A DNA stretch of 64,000 nt from an uncultured Prevotella sp. (GCA_900315035.1 OMXO01000005.1:1-64000), one strand, 5' to 3'; shown: positions 16,313-25,084, counted from the first letter of the stretch. Notes: generated by a model not told the origin, from the letters alone. Program-made: numbers and translations.

Positions 16313-16320
16313 CAAAAATA
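16313..16320 (-). promoter_or_regulatory. cobB -7 box
   Basis: TATTTTTG on the minus strand, 22 nt upstream of the cobB ATG. The -33 element is not clear in the AT-rich sequence beyond. Confidence 0.6.
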
Positions 16321-16405
16321 CGAAATTTACCTAACAAACGACAGGAAGAACAGAAAATTAACAAAGTTTTTATATCTTTTCTATCCTTAGTGCCTATTTT
16401 TTTGC

Positions 16406-16413
16406 TACCTTTG
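16406..16413 (+). promoter_or_regulatory. -7 box of the FKBP operon
   Basis: TACCTTTG at 16406-16413, 41 nt before the first FKBP start and divergent from cobB. No convincing -33 TTG at standard spacing. Confidence 0.6.
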
Positions 16414-16454
16414 CACCCGATTTTCAAGAATATACATTATTTAATAAAGAAAGA

Positions 16455-17060
16455 ATGGATAAATTAAGCTATGCTTTGGGCTTAGGCATTGGTCAGCAGC
16501 TTGCCCAAATGGGAGCCAATGATATTAGTGCCGACGATTTTGCTCAAGCTATCAAAGATGTGCTGGAGGGCAATGAACTGAAGGTATCTCATCGCGATGC
16601 CCAGACAATCGTTCAGGAGTATTTTGCCAAGCAGCAAGAGAAAATTCAGGCAGAACGTGCTGAACAGGGTAAGGTGCACAAGGAGGCCGGCGAGAAATAT
16701 CTTGCAGAGAATGCTAAGAAAGATGGCATCGTGACTCTTCCCAGCGGTCTTCAGTATCAGGTGTTGAAAGAGGGTAATGGCAAGAAGCCGACAGCTAAGG
16801 ATACCGTGATGTGTCACTATGAGGGTACATTGATCGATGGTACCATCTTCGATAGCAGTTATCAGCGCGGTGAGCCCGCTACATTCCCCTTGCAGCAGGT
16901 TATTGCTGGTTGGACAGAGGGACTTCAGTTGATGAACGAGGGTGCCAAGTATCGTTTCTTCATCCCCTACCGTCTGGGTTACGGTGCAGGAGGCGCTGGT
17001 GCTTCAATTCCCCCATTTGCAGCACTGATCTTCGACGTGGAACTTATCCAGGTGGTATAA
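16455..17060 (+). CDS. fklB: FKBP-type peptidyl-prolyl isomerase, cytoplasmic (FklB-like)
   Basis: A 201-residue prolyl cis-trans isomerase with no signal peptide. Residues 1-~75 form the FKBP N-terminal dimerisation domain (LSYALGLGIGQQLAQMG). Residues ~100-201 are the FKBP catalytic domain: LPSGLQYQVLKEG, GTLIDGTIFDSSYQRGEP, QVIAGWTEGLQLM, YRFFIPYRLGYG and the C-terminal FDVELIQVV. Conserved Tyr, Phe, Asp and Trp of the pocket are present. It is the first of three consecutive FKBP genes in an operon ending at 18969 and is probably the cytoplasmic member. Confidence 0.93.
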   Translation: MDKLSYALGLGIGQQLAQMGANDISADDFAQAIKDVLEGNELKVSHRDAQTIVQEYFAKQQEKIQAERAEQGKVHKEAGEKYLAENAKKDGIVTLPSGLQYQVLKEGNGKKPTAKDTVMCHYEGTLIDGTIFDSSYQRGEPATFPLQQVIAGWTEGLQLMNEGAKYRFFIPYRLGYGAGGAGASIPPFAALIFDVELIQVV

Positions 17061-17095
17061 AAGAAAAGTCAAATAAATAATTAATTCAATAAAAA

Positions 17096-17977
17096 ATGAA
17101 GAAGTTTACATTTGCTGCTGTTGCAGCAGTTGCTGCCATCATGATTTCATCATGTGGCAATGGCACTCCTAAGGCTAGCCTGAAGAGTGACGTCGATACA
17201 ATGAGTTATGCTATCGGTATGGCTCAGACTCAGGGTCTGAAAGACTATCTCGTAGGAAGCCTGGGAGTAGATACCGCTTATATGAATGAGTTCATCAAGG
17301 GTCTGAACGAAGGTGTCAATGCTGGTGACAATAAGAAGAAGGCTGCTTATTATGCAGGTATCCAGATTGGCCAGCAGATTTCTAACCGTATGATGAAGGG
17401 AATTAACCATGAGGTATTCGGTGACGATTCTACAAAAACGATTTCTCTGAAGAACTTTATGGCAGGTTTCATCAGTGGTACTACAGGCCAGAAGGGTCTG
17501 ATGACAATTGAAGAGGCTCAGGAGACTGCTCAGCGCATGATGCAGGAGATTAAGGCTAAGGAGATGGAGAAGACCTATGGCCCCAACAAGGAGGCTGGAG
17601 AGAAGTTCCTTGCTGCCAATGCCAAGAAAGATGGTGTGAAGACATTGCCTAGCGGTGTTCAGTATAAGGTCATCAAGGAAGGTACGGGTGCCGTTCCTAC
17701 TGATACTTCAATGGTGAAGGTACACTACGAGGGCCGTCTGATTAATGACAGCATCTTCGACAGCTCATACAAGCGTGGTGAGCCCACACTCTTCCGCGCC
17801 AATCAGGTCATTAAGGGTTGGACTGAGGCTCTCTGCCAGATGCCAGAAGGTTCTGTTTGGGAGGTTTACATTCCTCAGCAGCTGGCCTATGGTGAGCGTG
17901 AGCAGGGGCAGATTAAGCCGTTCTCTGCACTGATCTTCAAGATTGAGCTTCTGGAAGTTAACGCCAAGAGAAAGTAA
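17096..17977 (+). CDS. FKBP-type peptidyl-prolyl isomerase, lipoprotein (FkpA-like)
   Basis: A 293-residue isomerase with a lipoprotein signal (MKKFTFAAVAAVAAIMISSC, lipobox ISSC), so anchored in the envelope. An FKBP N-terminal helical domain (DTMSYAIGMAQTQGL ... NRMMKGINHEV) is longer than in the preceding paralog. The catalytic domain runs from about residue 180: LPSGVQYKVIKEGTG, VHYEGRLINDSIFDSSYKRGE, QVIKGWTEALCQMPEG, LAYGEREQG. It likely helps fold exported proteins. It lies 35 bp after the first FKBP gene and overlaps the third by one base (TAATG). Confidence 0.92.
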   Translation: MKKFTFAAVAAVAAIMISSCGNGTPKASLKSDVDTMSYAIGMAQTQGLKDYLVGSLGVDTAYMNEFIKGLNEGVNAGDNKKKAAYYAGIQIGQQISNRMMKGINHEVFGDDSTKTISLKNFMAGFISGTTGQKGLMTIEEAQETAQRMMQEIKAKEMEKTYGPNKEAGEKFLAANAKKDGVKTLPSGVQYKVIKEGTGAVPTDTSMVKVHYEGRLINDSIFDSSYKRGEPTLFRANQVIKGWTEALCQMPEGSVWEVYIPQQLAYGEREQGQIKPFSALIFKIELLEVNAKRK

Positions 17978-18936
17978 TGAAGAAAGTGATATTTTTAGCA
18001 CTCGCCCTATTGGCGAGTGCTTCTTTTTGCCCCATAGAGGCCGTAAAGAAGAAAAATAAGGTCGTAGTGTTCCCTGCTGAGGCACTCCGTCTGAACAATG
18101 GTTCCGACTCTGTGAGTTATGCGGCTGGTATGAGTCTGACCAACGGCCTAATCCCTTTCCTGCTTCAGCAGAAGGTAGATACGGCGCTGATGGCTGATTT
18201 TGTGCGTGGCTTCCGTGAGGCTGTGAAGTCAGCCGACGATCCTAAGCAGCATGCCTATATGATTGGTACCGACATTGCGCGTCAAGTGAAAGACCGTATG
18301 GTCCCTGGCCTTAGCGGTGAATTCAAGGATTCGCCAGATTCTATTGTGCCGAGCCTTTTGTACAAAGGATTTTGTGATGCGCTTTTGAATGATACTTCTG
18401 TGTTTAAGATTGATGCTGCCGATTCCTATTTCAGGGAGAAACAGCGCGTCGATAAAGCTGCTAAGGAAGAGAAACTCTATGGTCCAAACCGTGATGCTGG
18501 TAAGAAGTTCCTTGCTGAGAATGCCAAAAACGACAGTGTGATAACCCTGCCAAGTGGTTTACAGTACAAGGTACTTGTGGAAGGTCATGGAGAAGTGCCA
18601 CAGGCAGACGAGACCGTACAAGTGAACTATGAAGGACGTCTTATCGACGGAACCGTGTTCGATGCCTCCTCTAAACATGGTGACAAACCTTCAGAGTTTA
18701 AGCCTACTCAAGTTATAAAAGGTTGGACAGAGGCTCTTACCATGATGCCTGTTGGCTCGAAGTGGCGCTTGTTTATCCCTTATGAGTTGGCTTATGGTGA
18801 ACGTGAAGCTGGAGATATCAAACCATACAGCACATTGATATTTGATGTGGAATTGGTAGGCATCGACAGACCAGAGCCTGAAACGCCAGCAGAACCCGTA
18901 AAATCACCTAAAAAGGCTAAAAAGTCAAAGAAATAA
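17977..18936 (+). CDS. FKBP-type peptidyl-prolyl isomerase, exported
   Basis: A 319-residue third paralog. The N-terminus MKKVIFLALALLASASFCPIEA is a signal peptide; the Cys is preceded by Phe, so it is a poor lipobox and a soluble periplasmic protein is more likely. The N-terminal helical domain (SVSYAAGMSLTNGLIPF) is followed by the FKBP domain from ~residue 185 (LPSGLQYKVLVEGHG, YEGRLIDGTVFDASS, QVIKGWTEALTMMP, LAYGEREAG, FDVELVGID). A short Pro/Lys-rich tail ends in KKAKKSKK, unlike the other two. Its ATG shares the A of the preceding TAA, indicating translational coupling. Strong terminator follows. Confidence 0.92.
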   Translation: MKKVIFLALALLASASFCPIEAVKKKNKVVVFPAEALRLNNGSDSVSYAAGMSLTNGLIPFLLQQKVDTALMADFVRGFREAVKSADDPKQHAYMIGTDIARQVKDRMVPGLSGEFKDSPDSIVPSLLYKGFCDALLNDTSVFKIDAADSYFREKQRVDKAAKEEKLYGPNRDAGKKFLAENAKNDSVITLPSGLQYKVLVEGHGEVPQADETVQVNYEGRLIDGTVFDASSKHGDKPSEFKPTQVIKGWTEALTMMPVGSKWRLFIPYELAYGEREAGDIKPYSTLIFDVELVGIDRPEPETPAEPVKSPKKAKKSKK

Positions 18937-18939
18937 CCG

Positions 18940-18969
18940 AGTGTGTCACGAAAGTGGCACACTTTTTTT
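18940..18969 (+). terminator. FKBP operon terminator with GAAA tetraloop
   Basis: AGTGTGTCAC (18940-18949) pairs with GTGGCACACT (18954-18963), one T-G wobble, around a GAAA loop, followed by T residues to 18969. It lies directly after the stop codon. Confidence 0.93.
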
Positions 18970-18988
18970 GAATTTTTTCCATAAAAAG

Positions 18989-19019
18989 TTGCATTATTCA
19001 ATTAAAATCGTTACTTTTG
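18989..19019 (+). promoter_or_regulatory. Promoter of the Lrp-family operon
   Basis: TTG at 18989-18991, 20-bp spacer, TACTTTTG at 19012-19019; the leader is 29 nt. Good match to the Bacteroidetes consensus. Confidence 0.8.
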
Positions 19020-19048
19020 CTGACAATATGTAACTTAATCGATAAGCA

Positions 19049-19525
19049 ATGGAAAAAATTGATCTTTTGGACAAGAAGATTCTGAGCATTTTGTCTAAGA
19101 ACGCCCGTATCCCTTTTAAGGATGTGGCAGCAGAGTGTAATGTGTCACGTGCAGCTATCCATCAGCGTGTGCAACATCTGATTGATGCCGATGTCATCAC
19201 AGGCAGCGGATTTGATGTGAATCCCAAGAGCCTGGGGTACTCTACCTGTACTTATGTAGGCATCACTCTGGAGAAAGGTTCGATGTACAAGGAGGTCGTG
19301 GAACGGCTTAAACATATCCCGGAAGTGGTTGAGTGTCATTTTACGACAGGTCCTTACACGATGCTCGTAAAACTCTATGCCAAAGACAACGAGCAGCTGA
19401 TGGATTTGCTCAATGGTCGTTTGCAGGGTATTCCTGGTGTGACAGCCACAGAGACGCTTATCTCATTGGAACAGAGCTTGAAGCGTGAGATACCCATTAC
19501 CATTGACGAAGACGACAAACGATGA
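19049..19525 (+). CDS. Lrp/AsnC family transcriptional regulator
   Basis: A 158-residue regulator. Residues ~3-60 are the winged helix-turn-helix (LLDKKILSILSKNARIPFKDVAAECNVSRAAIHQRV), and residues ~65-145 the RAM ligand-binding/oligomerisation domain (YVGITLEKG ... GPYTMLVKLYAKDN). These proteins form octamers that sense amino acids. The gene overlaps the downstream GATase/M19 gene by 4 bp (ATGA), so it probably controls its own operon of peptide/amide hydrolases in response to an amino acid; that link is inference from position. Confidence 0.94.
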   Translation: MEKIDLLDKKILSILSKNARIPFKDVAAECNVSRAAIHQRVQHLIDADVITGSGFDVNPKSLGYSTCTYVGITLEKGSMYKEVVERLKHIPEVVECHFTTGPYTMLVKLYAKDNEQLMDLLNGRLQGIPGVTATETLISLEQSLKREIPITIDEDDKR

Positions 19526-21279
19526 AACACCCATTTGATCTGCAGGCACATCTTGATGAGATCTATGCCTGCTATCCGGAGGCCAGTCGCCAGCCGGTAA
19601 TAGGCATCACAGGAAACTACGATGACCTAACGAGCAAATTAGGCCAAGGCTATTATAAGTCTGTGGTTGCTGCTGGAGGTGTGCCTCTTATCATCCCACC
19701 TATTGCTGATAAAGATACCATTATCAATACACTATCGCGTATCGATGGCTTGTTGCTCAGCGGAGGTGCTGACCATAACCCTTTGTGGGCTGGTGAGGAT
19801 CCTTCACCCAAACTCGGTGGGATTAATGCCGAGCGCGATCTGCCTGAGCTGCTGATAACCCGTTTGGCTTATAACCGTCAGATGCCTATTTTGGGTATTT
19901 GCCGTGGAATACAGACGATGGCTTTGGCCTTTGGTGGTAAGGTAAGACAAGATATTAGTGATATCGCAGGCATGAAACATTCGCAAGATGCCGACCGCTC
20001 TGAACCCACTCATCGTGTGACGCTTGAGCGCAATTCTATCTTGCATCAGATATATCAGAAAGAACAGTTGGCGGTTAACTCTTTCCATCATCAGGCTGTC
20101 GAAGAGTCGGGTTCCAAGTTCCGTATTGTGGCGCGTGCCGCCGATGGTATCGTTGAAGCCATGGAGAGCACGGAATATAAGTCGATGCTGGGTGTACAAT
20201 GGCATCCAGAATGTCTTGAGGACGGATTACCACTCTTCCAATGGCTTGTACGTGAGGCCCAGTCTTATCGTCAGGCTCACCTGTTGCATGATCGTGTTCT
20301 TACACTCGATACGCATTGTGATACACCGATGTTTTTCCCACAAGGTATTCATTTCGACCAACGTGACTCCAAGATTCTTGTTGATTTGCAGAAGATGACC
20401 GAAGGTCGTCAGGATGCTACTATTATGGTGGCATATTTACCGCAACCAAAGGCCGACGAGAGTTTTACTTCGAAGGTGGCTTTTGATGTGAAAGGTCCTA
20501 GAGACTATGCTGACCTCATCTTCAATAAAATCGAGGAGATTGTTGATCAGAATCGTCAGTATATCAGTATTGCCCGTACGACCAACGATCTTTGGATCAA
20601 CAAGCATCGTGGCCTAAAGAGTATTATGCTTGGTATAGAGAACGGACTGGCTATTGAGGGAAAGTTGGAGAACCTCCAGCACTTTGCCGATCGTGGTATC
20701 GTCTATATGACCCTCTGTCACAATGGTGACAACGATATCTGTGACTCCGCCTCAAGAAGCGTGAATACCCAAGGTGGTGTTAGTGCTTTTGGCGAACAGG
20801 TCATCCGTGAGATGAACCGCTTGGGCATTCTCGTGGATATGAGTCATGCTGGCGAGAAAAGTTTCTACGATGCCCTTGACATTAGCACCCAGCCTATTGT
20901 GTGCAGTCATAGTAGTAGCCGTGCGCTTTGTGACCATCCACGAAACTTGACCGACGACCAGATGCGGGCACTGGCTGCTAAGGGTGGTGTGGCACAGACT
21001 ACTATCTACAATGGTTTCCTTCGTACGGACGGTATGGCCACTATTCTCGACGTGATAGCTCATCTTGAACACGCTATCCAAGTGATGGGCATCGACCACG
21101 TAGGCCTCGGTACCGATTTTGACGGTGATGGTGGAGTGCCTGGTCTGGCCGATTCTTCAGAACTCATTAATTTCACCCGTCAGCTCTTGGCTCGCCGTTA
21201 TAGTGAACAGGATATCCAGAAAATCTGGGGTGGCAACTTTATGCGGGTGATGGCAATAGCACAAGACAAAAAGCAATAA
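19522..21279 (+). CDS. Class I glutamine amidotransferase (C26) fused to M19 membrane dipeptidase
   Basis: A 585-residue fusion. Residues ~20-250 match the gamma-glutamyl-GABA hydrolase (PuuD) family: VIGITGNYDD, GGVPLIIPP, LLSGGADHNP, nucleophile Cys in LGICRGIQTM near 127, and the His/Glu of GVQWHPECLEDG near 226. Residues ~255-585 are an M19 dipeptidase with zinc ligands in LDTHCDTP, GIENGLAI, VDMSHAGEKS, VCSHSSSRALC and GTDFDGDGG. There is no signal peptide, so both activities would be cytoplasmic. The pairing suggests one protein that cleaves a gamma-glutamyl bond and then a dipeptide. Both catalytic sets look intact. It is flanked by the Lrp regulator and an M28-type enzyme in one operon. 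Confidence 0.9.
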   Translation: MKHPFDLQAHLDEIYACYPEASRQPVIGITGNYDDLTSKLGQGYYKSVVAAGGVPLIIPPIADKDTIINTLSRIDGLLLSGGADHNPLWAGEDPSPKLGGINAERDLPELLITRLAYNRQMPILGICRGIQTMALAFGGKVRQDISDIAGMKHSQDADRSEPTHRVTLERNSILHQIYQKEQLAVNSFHHQAVEESGSKFRIVARAADGIVEAMESTEYKSMLGVQWHPECLEDGLPLFQWLVREAQSYRQAHLLHDRVLTLDTHCDTPMFFPQGIHFDQRDSKILVDLQKMTEGRQDATIMVAYLPQPKADESFTSKVAFDVKGPRDYADLIFNKIEEIVDQNRQYISIARTTNDLWINKHRGLKSIMLGIENGLAIEGKLENLQHFADRGIVYMTLCHNGDNDICDSASRSVNTQGGVSAFGEQVIREMNRLGILVDMSHAGEKSFYDALDISTQPIVCSHSSSRALCDHPRNLTDDQMRALAAKGGVAQTTIYNGFLRTDGMATILDVIAHLEHAIQVMGIDHVGLGTDFDGDGGVPGLADSSELINFTRQLLARRYSEQDIQKIWGGNFMRVMAIAQDKKQ

Positions 21280-21280
21280 T

Positions 21281-22276
21281 ATGAACTTGATAGTAAAAAT
21301 AGCCTGCGCGACATGTATTGCAGTCACTTTCGTATCGTGCGGACTCCGTAAACAGACATCTAGTGAGACGATGACCATGCAGCCCTTGGGACCTGCTTTT
21401 ATGGCTGACAGTGCTTATCAGTTCTGCCAGCAGCAGTGCGATTTCGGTCCCCGTACAATGAATAGTGAGGCTCACGAGCAGTGTGCTCAGTGGATTATCT
21501 CGAAGTTTGCTCAATACGGCATGGCTGTTACCACCCAGCAGGCTACTTTAAAAGGCTATGACGGAACGCCCTTGAAGAGCACCAATATCATAGCCAGTTA
21601 TCTGCCGGAACAAGACGACCGATTGTTGCTTTGTGCCCATTGGGACAGCCGTCCTTGGGCTGATAATGACCCTGATGAGAATAATCATAAGACTCCTGTG
21701 CTGGCAGCTAACGATGGTGCCAGTGGTGTAGCTGTCATGCTTGAAATTGCCCGCTTGCTCTCATCCGACACCTTGAAACTCGGCGTCGATTTCGTTTGCT
21801 TTGATGCAGAAGACTGGGGCGTGCCTCAGTGGAGTGACGCTACCGATACAGGGGACTCCTGGGCGTTAGGTGCTCAATACTGGGCTGCCAATTGTCCAAA
21901 ACAGCAAGCCAGGAAATACCGCTTTGGTATTCTGCTCGATATGGTAGGAGGTCAGGGAGCGCAGTTCTATAAAGAAGGTATGTCTTTGCAGTATGCGGCC
22001 AATGTTGTTGAAAAAGTTTGGCTTGCGGCTCAAGTCGTGGGATTCGGTAGTATGTTTCCTGCCCAGACGGGTGGTAATATTACCGATGATCATATCCCTG
22101 TGAATACAGTGGCTAAGATTCCGTGCATTGACATTATCCCTTATTATCCCGATTGCCAGCAGAGTAGTTTCGGACCGACGTGGCATACTGTCAGCGATGA
22201 TATGGAGCATATTGATCGTAATACGCTGCAAGCAGTTGGACAGACCGTCATTCAGGTACTTTTTTCCGAGAAGTAA
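21281..22276 (+). CDS. M28-family glutaminyl-peptide cyclotransferase-like lipoprotein
   Basis: A 331-residue zinc enzyme with a lipoprotein signal (N-terminus to VTFVSCGL, Cys ~21). The M28 core shows the metal ligands: His/Asp in LLCAHWDSRPWAD, Asp in AANDGASGVAVMLE, Glu in CFDAEDWG and His in DDHIPV. The HWDSRP and DAEDWG forms resemble bacterial type II glutaminyl cyclases, which convert N-terminal Gln to pyroglutamate, more than aminopeptidases. In Bacteroidetes such an enzyme is significant because signal peptidase commonly exposes Gln at +1. It lies 1 bp after the GATase/M19 stop. An aminopeptidase is the alternative. Confidence 0.88.
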   Translation: MNLIVKIACATCIAVTFVSCGLRKQTSSETMTMQPLGPAFMADSAYQFCQQQCDFGPRTMNSEAHEQCAQWIISKFAQYGMAVTTQQATLKGYDGTPLKSTNIIASYLPEQDDRLLLCAHWDSRPWADNDPDENNHKTPVLAANDGASGVAVMLEIARLLSSDTLKLGVDFVCFDAEDWGVPQWSDATDTGDSWALGAQYWAANCPKQQARKYRFGILLDMVGGQGAQFYKEGMSLQYAANVVEKVWLAAQVVGFGSMFPAQTGGNITDDHIPVNTVAKIPCIDIIPYYPDCQQSSFGPTWHTVSDDMEHIDRNTLQAVGQTVIQVLFSEK

Positions 22277-22305
22277 CTCGATATCCCCTTGAGGCGATAA
22301 ATTTA

Positions 22306-22364
22306 TTCCCAGCGTGGGAACGTTTTGGTCCCAGGCTGGGAATATTTCATTCCCAGTGTGGGAA
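22306..22364. repeat. Three 15-bp palindromes in a 22-bp phased array
   Basis: TTCCCAGCGTGGGAA (22306-22320), GTCCCAGGCTGGGAA (22328-22342) and TTCCCAGTGTGGGAA (22350-22364) start exactly 22 bp apart, separated by AT-rich heptamers. The array fills the space between two convergent genes, so it may terminate transcription from both sides or bind a protein. A similar 22-bp triple array occurs at 51198-51257. Confidence 0.9.
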
Positions 22365-22387
22365 TAAATATTTGCTGGCTTGTAACT

Positions 22388-23020
22388 TTATATCTGTCCG
22401 GCTTCAACCATACGGACGACACGCTCTGTCAGACGGTCCTTACCTTCTGGGTCGTATTCCTTCTTCAGGCTGGCGCCGAAGCCCCAGGCGAAGACTTGCC
22501 AGAAACCGGCACGTATAGGACCCATAAAAGCTTTAATCATTTCATAGGATGACGAATGACATTCCCTGTCAATCAGTTTGATGAGTAGCTTGCCCTGAGA
22601 ATAAGTCAGTTTTTTCATCTTAGGCTTATAAGTACGGAAGATATCATCTTCAACACGCTTGATATGTTCCTCCTTGGCTTTCTCGTCAGGCAGTATCTCC
22701 AACAGTTCTGTCGTTTCAATCAGCATCTGCCGGGCCTCTTTGGCGATGGGCAGCACCTTCTTCACGTTGGTCACCAGTCGCATATATGACTGTGCTTGCT
22801 TCTTGTTCTTGAAAGTCAGTTGCGGATACACATAAACATTATTCATCTCCATGTACTGGATGCTATCACCCTCATGGAGAACCTTGCCTACCTTCACCGT
22901 CGGTACGAAGGTCGGGGAATCCATCTCTGCCAGCACCTGCTCGGCTGTCAGTTGCTGTTCTTGTGACTGGGCTTGAAGACTCAGTGCGAAGAAGAGGATA
23001 ACGGTTAATATCTGTCGCAT
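22388..23020 (-). CDS. DUF4294 family exported protein
   Basis: A 210-residue protein with a signal peptide (MRQILTVILFFALSLQAQS). The body (EMNNVYVYPQLTFKNKKQAQSY, LVTNVKKVLPIAKEARQ, YKPKMKKLTYSQGKLLIKLIDRE, PIRAGFWQVFAWGFG) matches my memory of DUF4294, a Bacteroidetes-specific family of unknown function in the periplasm. Mostly helical with conserved aromatic residues near the C-terminus. It stands alone between the palindrome array and a divergent outer-membrane protein gene. No function can be assigned. Confidence 0.88.
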   Translation of the reverse strand: MRQILTVILFFALSLQAQSQEQQLTAEQVLAEMDSPTFVPTVKVGKVLHEGDSIQYMEMNNVYVYPQLTFKNKKQAQSYMRLVTNVKKVLPIAKEARQMLIETTELLEILPDEKAKEEHIKRVEDDIFRTYKPKMKKLTYSQGKLLIKLIDRECHSSSYEMIKAFMGPIRAGFWQVFAWGFGASLKKEYDPEGKDRLTERVVRMVEAGQI

Positions 23021-23028
23021 ATCAGCTG

Positions 23029-23036
23029 CAAAAGTA
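23029..23036 (-). promoter_or_regulatory. DUF4294 gene -7 box
   Basis: TACTTTTG on the minus strand with only eight bases between the box and the ATG, so the transcript leader would be at most a few nucleotides. Confidence 0.55.
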
Positions 23037-23120
23037 CGTAGTTTTTCTGAATCACCGATGAAAAATCAACTTATTTTGCATTTATTTCATAAAAAAGGTG
23101 CATCTTTGACTTTTTTCTAT

Positions 23121-23128
23121 TATCTTTG
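23121..23128 (+). promoter_or_regulatory. -7 box for the HhH outer-membrane protein gene
   Basis: TATCTTTG at 23121-23128, 27 nt before the ATG; -33 element unclear. Confidence 0.6.
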
Positions 23129-23155
23129 CGTCGTTAAACTTAAAAACATAGCATT

Positions 23156-25081
23156 ATGAAAGCACAAATTGCGTTTGTGATGTGCCTGATGTCTTTGGGT
23201 GTTTGTGCTCAGACAGACAATCCGTGGCAAGAGTATGTTAAGGAGGTGATGACTCTCGACGATACAGAGTTGTCACAAGAATCGGTTTACGACCTGCTCA
23301 GTGAGTTATCGCAGCATCCCCTAAACCTTAACACCATTACTCGGGAGCAACTGGAAACACTTCCGTTCCTGACGCCTCAGCAAATTGAGGAATTGATGGC
23401 TTACCGCTATCGCTATGGACCTCTTAAGTCAATGGGTGAACTGCAGATGATCCGCTCGCTTGACTATGCCAGGCGCCGGTTGTTAAGCTGTTTCGTATTT
23501 GTCGGTGATGCACCCGCGGAGAATACCCCCAGTCTTGCTTCCATCATTCGTCAAGGGCATCATGAACTGATAGCGACAGCGCGCATTCCGTTTTATACCC
23601 ACGATGATGAAGACAGTTGGGTGGGGTATCCTTACCGGCATTGGCTTCGATATCAGTTTACCTCAGGCGATAAGGTGAAGGCTGGTCTTGTAGGTGCTCA
23701 GGATGCTGGTGAGCCGTTCCTTTCTAATCGCAACCAATGGGGTTACGATCATTATTCATTTTATCTGCAATTGCGTCATATAGGTCGTTTTGAAGCCCTC
23801 TGTCTTGGTCATTATCGCGTTTCGATGGGCATGGGCCTGGTGATGAATAGCGACTTCTCGTTAGGCAAGATGGCTACATTGCAGAATTTGGGGCGCTCTG
23901 TTACAGGTATTCGTGCTCATTCATCGCGCTCAGACAACTATCTGCAGGGCTTGGCAGCCACCGTGGACTTAGGAAAGGGGTTGAAATTAACAGCCTTTGT
24001 CTCTGCTCGCAAAGTGGATGCCACGCTAAATAAAGACTCTACTGTTGCCACTATCTTAAACACAGGCTATCATCGTACGGAAAAGGAATTGGAAAAGAAA
24101 CACAATCTCCTTACGTTCAAGACAGGAGGCAGTCTGAATTACCGTTATCAGGGATTCCATGTTGGCATGAATACACTATACACCCATCTCAATAGGGGGT
24201 TGAGACCCAATACGTCGGCTCTTTATCGTGCCCATTATCCACGGGGCTTTGACTTCTTCAATACCAGTGTCGACTATGGCTATACTTCTCGCCGTATATC
24301 GCTAATTGGCGAGACTGCTATTGATCAGTCAGGACACCTTGCAACTATCAACACGGCTAGTTGGCGACTTGGTGATGCGATTAGTCTTATGGCTCTCCAG
24401 CGTTTCTATGCCTATAGCTATAGTTCTCTCGATGCGCAGAGCTTTAGTGATGGTGGTCGAGTGCAGAACGAAAGTGGTTGTTTCGTGGGACTTTCGTGGC
24501 AGCCTTCACCTAAATTCAATTTGTCTGCTTACACCGACTTTGCCTATTTCGGTTGGGCCCGTTATCAAGTGTCGCAATCATCATATGCATGGGATCATCT
24601 GCTACAGGGTACCTTTCTGCATCGCCAATGGACCATCTCGGGTCGTTACCGCTTACGTCGACAACAGAAAGATGACACCACGAAGACAACTCTCATCACG
24701 CAAACCACACATCGTACTCGCTTTCTTGCAGAGTATAATCATGCTTCTGGTTTCAGCAGTCAGACACAGTTCGATGGGTGTTGTATTACTTCTGGTTCTG
24801 CTGAGTGGGGAATGATGCTAAGCCAGCGTATCTCTTATACCTATCAATGGCTTCGTCTTCATGCAGGCATTGGCTATTACCATACAGATAGTTACACCAG
24901 TCGTGTCTATCTCTACGAACAGAGTCCGCTATATACTTACGCCTTTTCTCAGTTCTATGGCGAGGGACTCCGGTGGTCGCTTATGGTCAGAGCGAATATC
25001 AGACAACTCACGCTTACCGCCAAGGTCGGTGCTACGGATGGCCGAACAGACATTGATGTTCAATTAAGGTGGAAATTCTGA
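23156..25081 (+). CDS. Helix-hairpin-helix domain outer-membrane protein
   Basis: A 641-residue exported protein. After a signal peptide (MKAQIAFVMCLMSLGVCA) residues ~55-110 contain ComEA-like helix-hairpin-helix repeats (PLNLNTITREQLETLPFLTPQQIEEL ... YGPLKSMGELQMIRSLD). The remaining ~500 residues alternate polar and aromatic residues and end with a Phe (QLRWKF), the hallmark of an outer-membrane beta-barrel. This architecture, an HhH DNA-binding-like domain before a barrel, is widespread in Bacteroidetes without a known role; DNA uptake or DNA/polymer binding at the cell surface is speculative. Monocistronic; converges on the glycosyltransferase gene 3 bp away. Confidence 0.85.
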   Translation: MKAQIAFVMCLMSLGVCAQTDNPWQEYVKEVMTLDDTELSQESVYDLLSELSQHPLNLNTITREQLETLPFLTPQQIEELMAYRYRYGPLKSMGELQMIRSLDYARRRLLSCFVFVGDAPAENTPSLASIIRQGHHELIATARIPFYTHDDEDSWVGYPYRHWLRYQFTSGDKVKAGLVGAQDAGEPFLSNRNQWGYDHYSFYLQLRHIGRFEALCLGHYRVSMGMGLVMNSDFSLGKMATLQNLGRSVTGIRAHSSRSDNYLQGLAATVDLGKGLKLTAFVSARKVDATLNKDSTVATILNTGYHRTEKELEKKHNLLTFKTGGSLNYRYQGFHVGMNTLYTHLNRGLRPNTSALYRAHYPRGFDFFNTSVDYGYTSRRISLIGETAIDQSGHLATINTASWRLGDAISLMALQRFYAYSYSSLDAQSFSDGGRVQNESGCFVGLSWQPSPKFNLSAYTDFAYFGWARYQVSQSSYAWDHLLQGTFLHRQWTISGRYRLRRQQKDDTTKTTLITQTTHRTRFLAEYNHASGFSSQTQFDGCCITSGSAEWGMMLSQRISYTYQWLRLHAGIGYYHTDSYTSRVYLYEQSPLYTYAFSQFYGEGLRWSLMVRANIRQLTLTAKVGATDGRTDIDVQLRWKF

Positions 25082-25084
25082 AGT

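Noticed and set aside
22306..22364. CRISPR array
   Set aside because: Units are only 15 bp with 7-bp spacers that are AT-rich and similar; no cas genes nearby.
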